NCBI GenBank assembly: GCA_011524575.1
Contig: WTKB01000293.1
Span: 1 to 5,881, forward strand
Direction of reading: 5' to 3'
DNA length: 5,881 nt
Source of the DNA: Aquimarina sp.
GTDB taxonomy: Bacteria > Bacteroidota > Bacteroidia > Flavobacteriales > Flavobacteriaceae
The notes under the pieces are model-generated. The model did not search any database. It had not been told where the DNA came from and was given only the letters and a program-made list of their open reading frames with translations. Numbering within the stretch: the stretch's first letter is position 1; each line of letters opens with the position of its first letter. This document shows, piece by piece, positions 1-4,648 of the stretch. Both the position numbers and the translations under genes were made by a program.

Positions 1-67
1 ACTCAAAAAAAGCAAATATGCTATACTAAAAACTTAAATGTCCAGTAGTATGGCTTTAATATCAATT

Positions 68-973
68 TTAAAAACTCGAGGGTACACTATTTTTATTGAG
101 ATCTTTTAGTAAGGTAGAGGTAAATACTTTTGCTCCCTCTTGATTAAGATGATCTCCATCTTTCATAAAATATTTCTCCTCCTCTTTTTTTGAATATAAA
201 ATGCTATAGTCTACAAGCTGTATTTGTGATTTGTAGCAGGTATCCATAAAGAGTTTTCGAATGTTTTTAGGTAGTAATTCGTTGTAATAATTATGTAGAG
301 GTGTCATTAAAAAATGAATAGCTAAATTATGTTTTTTACCATACGATTGTATTGTTTTTAAGGCATTAAATTCGTAGCTATCAGGGTAAGGTTTGAGCGT
401 ATTATTAGTTAAAAACTGATAGGTAATTCTATTTTTTATAATGATACTATCTTCAATGGTGTTTTGAAACTCTTTATTGTGAGTGTTTTCTTTTGATGTA
501 TAGATGGATTTACAACATTTATTTTTTAAAAGCTCCCGAGTAAATACTAATCGATTTGTTGTTGGATTAATTAAATACTCCTTTTGTTGCTTTTTGGAAA
601 GTAAATGAAAGTATTGTGCATAACACGCAGCACTTTTTCGTTTTTTTAAGTCTATGAGGTTATGGAAACTAAAACCTATAAAAATATCTTTTTGTGCAAG
701 ATCGGTGTTGTTTTCATGTATTCTTTTTAAAATAGCATAAGTAAAAGTTAATGATTGCGAGTCTGCTGCAAAAACAGCTATGGAATCATTGTCTTTATTT
801 TTATGAATTCCGTAGTTAATGTGGGAATCACCTATAAAAACTGTTTTAATGTTATTCGGAAGTTTGTAGATGTTGTCTGTTTGTTGATATTCTGGAGCTA
901 TAAATATTCCAATAATAATACTCATGGGAAGGGCTACTACGATTCCAACTTTTTTATAAAATGTATCGATCAT
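68..973 (-). CDS. Membrane-anchored SGNH-hydrolase-like protein, probable O-acetylation partner of MBOAT
   Basis: This is a 301-residue protein with one N-terminal hydrophobic segment (about residues 8-26) after a short basic start, so it is probably anchored in the inner membrane with the rest outside the cytoplasm. A GDSH motif at 48-51 (candidate nucleophile S50) and a D272-G-D-H275 motif near the C terminus match the first and last blocks of the SGNH/GDSL fold, and a conserved-looking GFSFHN at 100-105 may be the middle block. Proteins of this type (AlgJ, AlgX, DltD, PatB-like) work with an MBOAT partner to place acetyl groups on a surface polymer. The MBOAT gene lies 7 nt upstream on the same strand, which implies one transcript and probably coupled translation. 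The start at 973 is preferred because it keeps the whole membrane anchor; no Shine-Dalgarno is visible, as is normal in Bacteroidota. Overall similarity to a named subfamily is not obvious, so the role rests on motifs and context. Confidence 0.75.
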   Translation of the reverse strand: MIDTFYKKVGIVVALPMSIIIGIFIAPEYQQTDNIYKLPNNIKTVFIGDSHINYGIHKNKDNDSIAVFAADSQSLTFTYAILKRIHENNTDLAQKDIFIGFSFHNLIDLKKRKSAACYAQYFHLLSKKQQKEYLINPTTNRLVFTRELLKNKCCKSIYTSKENTHNKEFQNTIEDSIIIKNRITYQFLTNNTLKPYPDSYEFNALKTIQSYGKKHNLAIHFLMTPLHNYYNELLPKNIRKLFMDTCYKSQIQLVDYSILYSKKEEEKYFMKDGDHLNQEGAKVFTSTLLKDLNKNSVPSSF

Positions 974-980
974 AAGTTTT

Positions 981-2405
981 TTAAAATTGAAAATAGATAA
1001 ATGCTTGACTACCTCCTCCTAAAAATAGAATAGTTATTATTAGTAAAGTATATATCATAAATCGAGGTAGTGTTTTATAGCTTTCTTCCAAGTTAGACAT
1101 GGGGTGAGGTTTATATCGGGTATACCATTCTATACTTAACATTGCTAAAACCAGAAAGAATAATAGAATAAATGGAAATGACCCTAATTGCAGTACATTT
1201 ATTTTTCCAGAAAAATGAGTTATTAATTGTTTGATAAACGCAATAGCTTGTGTTATACTTGAAGCCCTAAAAAACACCCAGGCTAGTGTAGTAATTAAAA
1301 AAGTGAGCAGTACACTTAAAAATTCTGTAATTAATGTAGGTGAGTCTGCATTAATAGGAGTTGTATATTTTTTCTTATTCTTTAAAAAAATATAACTCAT
1401 ATAGAACAAACTATGGATAGCTCCCCAAGCGACAAAATTCCAACTAGCACCATGCCATAGTCCACTAATTAAAAATACAATAATGATGTTTCGGAAAGGT
1501 TTTTTATTCCCACCTAAAGGGATGTATACATAATCTCTAAACCAATTATTCAGTGAAATATGCCAACGTTTCCAAAATTCATAAAAGTTTCTAGAAAAAT
1601 AGGGTTGTTTGAAATTATCACTGAGTTCAATGCCAAAAAGTTTTGAAATTCCTATTCCCATATCAGAGTATCCCGAGAAATCAGTATATATTTGAAAGCT
1701 AAATAAACACGCAATAAATAGTAGGGTAACCCCATTTTGAGTGTGAAAGTTATCAAAGTAATAATCTACATACAGGGCACAATTATCTGCAATTACTACT
1801 TTTTTAAAAGTTCCCCAAGCCATCTGTCGCATACCATCTACTGCATATCGATACTTAAATTTTTTCTTAGAGGTGAATTGAGGAAGTAGTGTTTGTGCTT
1901 TTTCTATAGGCCCCGCAACTAATTGTGGGAAGTAACTTACATAAATTAAAAACGAAAGGAGGTTTTTACAAGCAGGGATACGTTTATAATAGACATCTAT
2001 GGTATAACTTAAAGTTTGAAAGGTGTAAAAACTAATCCCTAAAGGAAGTATTAGCTGCATACTTGTTGTCGAAAAATGGATTCCTAACAAACGAAAGGTA
2101 TCACAAAAAGTATCTATAAAAAAGTTGGCATATTTAAAATAAACAAGAATACCTAAATTGATAAAAATACTTATACCTAATAATATTTTTCTTTTTTTAC
2201 TATTATTTGGTTTATTATCGATCAGATGTGCTAGTGTGTAATCTGTAAAACTACTTAATAGTAACAAGCTTAAAAAACGATAATCCCAACTGGCATAAAA
2301 AAAGTAACTTGCTAAAAGCAAAATCCACTTTTTTTTTTCAAATGACCAGTATAAAACAAATACAATGGGCAAAAAAATAGCAAACTCTAGTGTGTTAAAG
2401 AGCAT
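981..2405 (-). CDS. MBOAT family O-acyltransferase (AlgI/DltB/PatA type)
   Basis: This is a 474-residue polytopic membrane protein, a normal length for the AlgI branch of the membrane-bound O-acyltransferases. Hydrophobic segments run from residue 6 to the C terminus. Family signatures appear in order: PLGISFYTFQ (121-130), YFPQLVAGPI (158-167), DFSGYSDMGIG (242-252), RWHISLNNWFRDY (280-292) followed by VYIPLGG, and GLWHGASWNFVAWG (315-328). H282 and H318 fit the two conserved histidines, with H318 the expected catalytic one. The C terminus FIYFQF is typical of this group. These enzymes move acyl groups, usually acetyl, across the inner membrane for attachment to exported polysaccharide, teichoic acid or peptidoglycan. 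The SGNH-like gene just downstream supports a two-component O-acetylation cassette. The acceptor cannot be read from the sequence; a surface polysaccharide is likely given the nearby glycosyltransferase. The family call is near certain, the substrate is inferred. Confidence 0.95.
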   Translation of the reverse strand: MLFNTLEFAIFLPIVFVLYWSFEKKKWILLLASYFFYASWDYRFLSLLLLSSFTDYTLAHLIDNKPNNSKKRKILLGISIFINLGILVYFKYANFFIDTFCDTFRLLGIHFSTTSMQLILPLGISFYTFQTLSYTIDVYYKRIPACKNLLSFLIYVSYFPQLVAGPIEKAQTLLPQFTSKKKFKYRYAVDGMRQMAWGTFKKVVIADNCALYVDYYFDNFHTQNGVTLLFIACLFSFQIYTDFSGYSDMGIGISKLFGIELSDNFKQPYFSRNFYEFWKRWHISLNNWFRDYVYIPLGGNKKPFRNIIIVFLISGLWHGASWNFVAWGAIHSLFYMSYIFLKNKKKYTTPINADSPTLITEFLSVLLTFLITTLAWVFFRASSITQAIAFIKQLITHFSGKINVLQLGSFPFILLFFLVLAMLSIEWYTRYKPHPMSNLEESYKTLPRFMIYTLLIITILFLGGGSQAFIYFQF

Positions 2406-2492
2406 ATTATAACGGGATAATGTTTTTAATTAGTTCTTGTATTAATTGTTCTAATATAAATACTTTATATTAAAAAAAGTATAAAATTGTAA

Positions 2493-2574
2493 GAGCATGT
2501 TTAAAGGCAATACAAACTGTAACTCCAATTCTTAAAATTTTGGATTACAGGAAGTAATGTGTTTAAGTAAGCTC
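2493..2574 (+). repeat. MITE-like palindromic element, internally deleted copy
   Basis: This 82-bp palindromic element sits between the divergent MBOAT and smr genes. Its ends are GAGCATGTTTAAA (2493-2505) and TTTAAGTAAGCTC (2562-2574), inverted repeats matching at 10 of 13 positions. Inside, CTGTAACTCCAA and TTGGATTACAG form a second inverted pair around an AT-rich centre, so the whole element can fold as one hairpin. Positions 2525-2575 match the reverse complement of 4402-4452 at 46 of 51 positions. The left end instead resembles the reverse complement of the other end of the full copy (4530-4561). It therefore looks like the full element with about 76 bp of centre removed. TAA lies directly outside both ends (2490-2492 and 2575-2577), consistent with a 3-bp target duplication, although TAA is common in AT-rich DNA. 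Confidence 0.75.
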
Positions 2575-2587
2575 TAAATGCATAACA

Positions 2588-2602
2588 GGTATATATTATA
2601 CC
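2588..2602. promoter_or_regulatory. Short palindrome upstream of the smr promoter (possible operator)
   Basis: This is a perfect 6-bp inverted repeat, GGTATA and TATACC, separated by TAT, located 12 nt upstream of the putative -33 element of smr. Its position would suit an activator site, but such AT-rich palindromes arise easily by chance and no cognate regulator is visible. Confidence 0.2.
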
Positions 2603-2614
2603 AATTGATAGTCA

Positions 2615-2647
2615 TTGCAAGAAAAACTTACGATTAAGTTATTTTTG
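2615..2647 (+). promoter_or_regulatory. Putative Bacteroidota-type promoter for smr
   Basis: A TTG at 2615-2617 lies 22 nt before TATTTTTG at 2640-2647, which fits the Bacteroidota consensus (TTG or TTTG, roughly 19-23 nt, then TAnnTTTG) recognised by the primary sigma factor of this phylum. Transcription would start a few bases after 2647 and give a 5' leader of roughly 20-25 nt before the ATG at 2679. No Shine-Dalgarno sequence is evident in that leader. The -7 match is exact, but AT-rich DNA yields chance matches. Confidence 0.5.
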
Positions 2648-2678
2648 TTTTATTAATTAAGAAGTTATTTTATAATAT

Positions 2679-3230
2679 ATGTTTGAACTCTCTGATAATG
2701 TAATGGTTTTAGACGAACCCATAGTTGGTAAAGTGGTCTCTTTAAGTGCAGATTGGGTTTCTATTTGCACTGAGGAAGGTGTGGTTTTAGAATACCATGA
2801 AACACAACTTTTAAAAGTACCTTCAAGCCAATCATTGGATTATACTTCTAATTTTAATACGTTTAAAAACCAAAATTCTGGAATAAAAAAAACAAAATCT
2901 AAGGGGCTTATAAAACGGAAAAAGAAGGAAATTCCTTGTTTAGAAATAGACCTCCATGCGGATAAACTCCTTAAAAATCCAAAAGTATTATCTCCTTTTG
3001 ATATTTTAAATTTACAACTTGAAAAAGCGAAGTTCCATATAGAGTCTGCAATTGCAAAAAGAATCCCCCGTATTGTTTTTATTCATGGGGTAGGAGAAGG
3101 CGTTCTTAAAGCGGAATTGAACACTTTATTTCGTCGTTATGATAATATAAAAGCATCTGAGGCTGATTTTAAAATTTATGGAAGAGGTGCTACAGAAGTC
3201 TATTTTATTCAAAATGTAAAATCTTTTTAA
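2679..3230 (+). CDS. Smr/MutS2-type domain protein
   Basis: This is a 183-residue cytoplasmic protein in three parts. Residues 1-47 form a small beta-rich N-terminal domain (LSDNVMVLDEPIVGKVVSL, then alternating strands) resembling the SH3-like module found in flavobacterial Smr proteins. Residues 48-85 are a polar linker ending in a strongly basic run (KKTKSKGLIKRKKK), probably for nucleic-acid contact. Residues 87-180 are an Smr domain. The Smr motifs are intact: IDLHAD (90-95, with D91 and H93 of the DxH motif, Gly replaced by Ala), FIHGVGEGVLKAEL (134-147) and YGRGATEVYF (167-176). Smr domains are nucleases or nucleic-acid binders; stand-alone bacterial forms such as SmrB cleave mRNA at collided ribosomes, whereas MutS2 carries the domain at its C terminus. 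Short flavobacterial forms are often labelled 'DNA mismatch repair protein MutS', which is misleading because no MutS ATPase is present. A plausible promoter precedes the gene. The stop codon lies inside a repeat half-element, so the last residues may come from the insertion. Confidence 0.9.
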   Translation: MFELSDNVMVLDEPIVGKVVSLSADWVSICTEEGVVLEYHETQLLKVPSSQSLDYTSNFNTFKNQNSGIKKTKSKGLIKRKKKEIPCLEIDLHADKLLKNPKVLSPFDILNLQLEKAKFHIESAIAKRIPRIVFIHGVGEGVLKAELNTLFRRYDNIKASEADFKIYGRGATEVYFIQNVKSF

Positions 3231-3288
3231 AGTGATTCAAGTTCTTAAAATATTGGATTATAGGAAGTAGTGAGTTTAAACAAGCTCT
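3226..3288 (+). repeat. MITE-like element, half copy (right arm only)
   Basis: Positions 3226-3288 match the reverse complement of 4402-4464, one arm of the full element, at 57 of 63 positions without gaps. The copy ends in GTTTAAACAAGCTCT. There is no matching left arm upstream, because that sequence is the smr coding region, so this is a truncated or one-ended copy. The first bases (TTTAAA) overlap the smr stop codon at 3228-3230. The copy fills most of the 84-nt gap between smr and the glycosyltransferase gene and lies in the opposite orientation to the homologous arm at 4402-4464. Confidence 0.8.
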
Positions 3289-3301
3289 TAAACAAGCTCT
3301 T
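3278..3301 (+). repeat. 12-bp tandem duplication of the repeat terminus
   Basis: AAACAAGCTCTT occurs twice in perfect tandem (3278-3289 and 3290-3301). The unit is the outer end of the repeat element plus flanking bases, so the element tip has been duplicated immediately upstream of the glycosyltransferase start at 3315. It may result from replication slippage or from a failed excision or re-insertion. Confidence 0.9.
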
Positions 3302-3314
3302 AGAAAATTAGCCA

Positions 3315-4274
3315 ATGTCATCTATTCCTAAAAGAAAACCCATTTTAAAAAATCAACCTCTAGTAAGCATTATTTGCCTATGTTATAATCATGAGTTGTA
3401 TGTATCAAAAACCTTAGATAGTATAGCTGCTTTAAATTATAAGAATTTTGAACTAATTATTATTGATGATTGTAGTACAGATGCTTCTTCAATAAAAATT
3501 AAACAATGGCTGGAAACAAACCAGAAACTTTATTTAAAAGATATTCGTGTTGAGTTTTTTATGAACTCCGAAAATATAGGTAATACGCGTTCTTTTAATA
3601 AAGCTTTAGAAATTTCTAAAGGTGACTATATTATTGATTTAGCCACCGATGATCTAATGTTACCAGATGTTATTGAGAAACATATACATAATTTCAACAC
3701 CTATGCTGGCAAGAGAGAACTAGGGGTTTCCTACTGTAATGTTGCTCATATCGCTGCGGATGATACTTTTTTAAATTTCCATTTTTCTAAAAATGGGATT
3801 ATTTCTGGTTTTCCAAAAAGTGGTAATTTATATAATGTGTTGTTACGATCCTATTATGTGAATCCTGTGGGGGTTTGTTTTTCTCGAAAAGTATTTGATC
3901 ATATAGGAGGGTATGATGAAATTTTAAGTTATGAAGATTTTGATTTTTGGATACGTTCATCATTTATTTTTGATTATGCTTATGTTGATGTCGTGGGTAT
4001 GAAAAAACGAGTTTTACCTAATTCTCACAGTTTAAGTGCTTTTCAATCCCTTAAAAAACGTCATCTCATTGATCGTTCTACATATTTTGTTTGTAAAAAG
4101 GCATTTTATCAGAATATAACCTTAGAAAATTCACTGGCTTTACAACACCGTATTATTCACTGTTTTAAAATCTCTGTAAAATCATATCATATTTCTTTGG
4201 TTGTAAGATATACACTTTTATTTTTAAAAAATAAATGGACGATATATAAAAAAGTATTGTCGAAAACACATTAA
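3315..4274 (+). CDS. Family 2 glycosyltransferase (GT-A fold)
   Basis: This is a 319-residue protein with a GT2 domain covering about residues 15-235. The strand PLVSIICLCYNHELYVSKTLDSI (15-37) opens the nucleotide-binding fold. IIIDDCSTD (48-56) carries the nucleotide-contacting Asp pair D51/D52. NIGNTRSFNKAL (87-98) is the usual following helix. LATDDLMLPD (109-118) holds the DxD-like metal-binding acids D112/D113, and GGYDEILSYEDFDFW (198-212) contains the E207-D208 pair typical of the catalytic-base region. No signal peptide or clear membrane segment is present; the C-terminal stretch (about 285-315) is basic and amphipathic and could touch the membrane. It probably transfers a sugar from an NDP-sugar onto a growing surface glycan on the cytoplasmic side. 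Donor and acceptor cannot be told. It sits alone between two copies of a dispersed repeat, 84 nt after smr, with no obvious promoter of its own, so it may depend on read-through from smr. A strong terminator follows. Confidence 0.92.
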   Translation: MSSIPKRKPILKNQPLVSIICLCYNHELYVSKTLDSIAALNYKNFELIIIDDCSTDASSIKIKQWLETNQKLYLKDIRVEFFMNSENIGNTRSFNKALEISKGDYIIDLATDDLMLPDVIEKHIHNFNTYAGKRELGVSYCNVAHIAADDTFLNFHFSKNGIISGFPKSGNLYNVLLRSYYVNPVGVCFSRKVFDHIGGYDEILSYEDFDFWIRSSFIFDYAYVDVVGMKKRVLPNSHSLSAFQSLKKRHLIDRSTYFVCKKAFYQNITLENSLALQHRIIHCFKISVKSYHISLVVRYTLLFLKNKWTIYKKVLSKTH

Positions 4275-4350
4275 AACTATAGAAATCCGTGTAATATCAA
4301 TTCTTACTCAAAATGACTGTAATAAATCATTCCTTTTTACTTCCTACTTT

Positions 4351-4394
4351 ATTAAAAAATCAAGCATAGCCTTAGCTATGCTTGATTTTTTAAT
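4351..4394. terminator. Strong bidirectional intrinsic terminator
   Basis: A perfect 20-bp inverted repeat (4351-4370 and 4375-4394) surrounds a 4-nt CTTA loop. The GC-bearing core (CAAGCATAGC with GCTATGCTTG) is flanked by an A run on the left and a T run on the right, so it can end transcription in both directions. It lies 77 nt after the glycosyltransferase stop and is the natural end of the smr/glycosyltransferase transcript. It would also insulate against leftward transcription from the repeat region. Confidence 0.92.
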
Positions 4395-4402
4395 ACGTAT
4401 AA

Positions 4403-4560
4403 GAGCTTGTTTAAACTCACCACTTCCTGTAATCCAAAATTTTAAGAATTGGGATCACTTTAAATTTTTTTATAGATCTCTCTAGGTATGTACATCATTT
4501 TAAAGTAAACCAAAACTTTAAACTTTTGAATTACAGTTCGTACTCCTTTTAAACAAGCTC
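4403..4560 (-). mobile_element. MITE-like palindromic element, full-length copy (158 bp, no transposase)
   Basis: The ends GAGCTTGTTTAAA (4403-4415) and TTTAAACAAGCTC (4548-4560) are perfect inverted repeats, extended to 14 bp by A4402 and T4561. The arms continue inward as a gap-free imperfect palindrome: 4402-4464 against the reverse complement of 4499-4561 agrees at about 47 of 63 positions, including a 38-bp block with 30 matches. A 34-nt AT-rich loop separates them. TAA lies directly outside both ends (4400-4402 and 4561-4563), consistent with a 3-bp target duplication. There is no reading frame of note, so any movement would need a transposase supplied from elsewhere. The strand is assigned so that the end with ACAGGAAGT next to it is the right end, as in the copies at 2493-2574 and 3226-3288. 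Alternatively it is a non-mobile, REP-like structural repeat. Confidence 0.75.
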
Positions 4561-4648
4561 TAATCCAATACATGTTTGTAGCTACATTTTAAATATTTAG
4601 GTAAAAAAATATTATTTTAGCCTCCAAACTTAAATTATTTATATAGTT

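Larger units (their letters stand above)
4275..4648. other. Non-coding intergenic region with terminator and full-length repeat
   Basis: This 374-nt gap between the glycosyltransferase and the oxoamine synthase has no convincing reading frame. It holds, in order, a plain AT-rich stretch (4275-4350), a bidirectional terminator hairpin (4351-4394), the full-length MITE-like element (4403-4560) and an 85-nt leader (4564-4648) before the next ATG. That leader must hold the promoter of the oxoamine synthase unless it lies in the element; TATTTTAG at 4613-4620 is one base from TAnnTTTG but has no TTG at the right spacing, so no promoter is called. Confidence 0.8.

Noticed and set aside
5..54. Possible terminator after the SGNH-like gene: arms 20-27 and 47-54 with an A run (T run on the minus strand) at 5-11
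   Set aside because: The stem is only 8 bp with one mismatch, the loop is 19 nt and the T run starts about 8 nt beyond the stem, so it is too weak to call.
755..1000. Plus-strand 81-codon open frame overlapping the start of the SGNH-like gene
   Set aside because: It lies antisense to a well-supported gene, has Cys/Tyr/Asn-rich sequence with no domain, and is an expected shadow in AT-rich DNA.
2406..2492. Promoter for the minus-strand MBOAT operon
   Set aside because: TACTTTTT is one base from TAnnTTTG, but no TTG lies at acceptable spacing, so no site is called although a promoter is likely in this interval or in the repeat.
2679..3230. Fragment of MutS2 or true MutS
   Set aside because: The gene has its own N-terminal domain, start and promoter and lacks any ATPase remnant; it fits a complete short Smr protein.
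4295..4348. Possible decayed fourth copy of the repeat (CAATTCTTA, ACTGTAAT, ACTTCCT occur here)
   Set aside because: The matches are short, not collinear with the element and have no terminal GAGCTTGTTTAAA, so chance in AT-rich DNA is enough.
2493..4560. CRISPR array or a repeat-spacer system built from the recurring sequence
   Set aside because: There are only three copies, with irregular distances, opposite orientations, palindromic full-length structure and genes between them; no cas gene is present.
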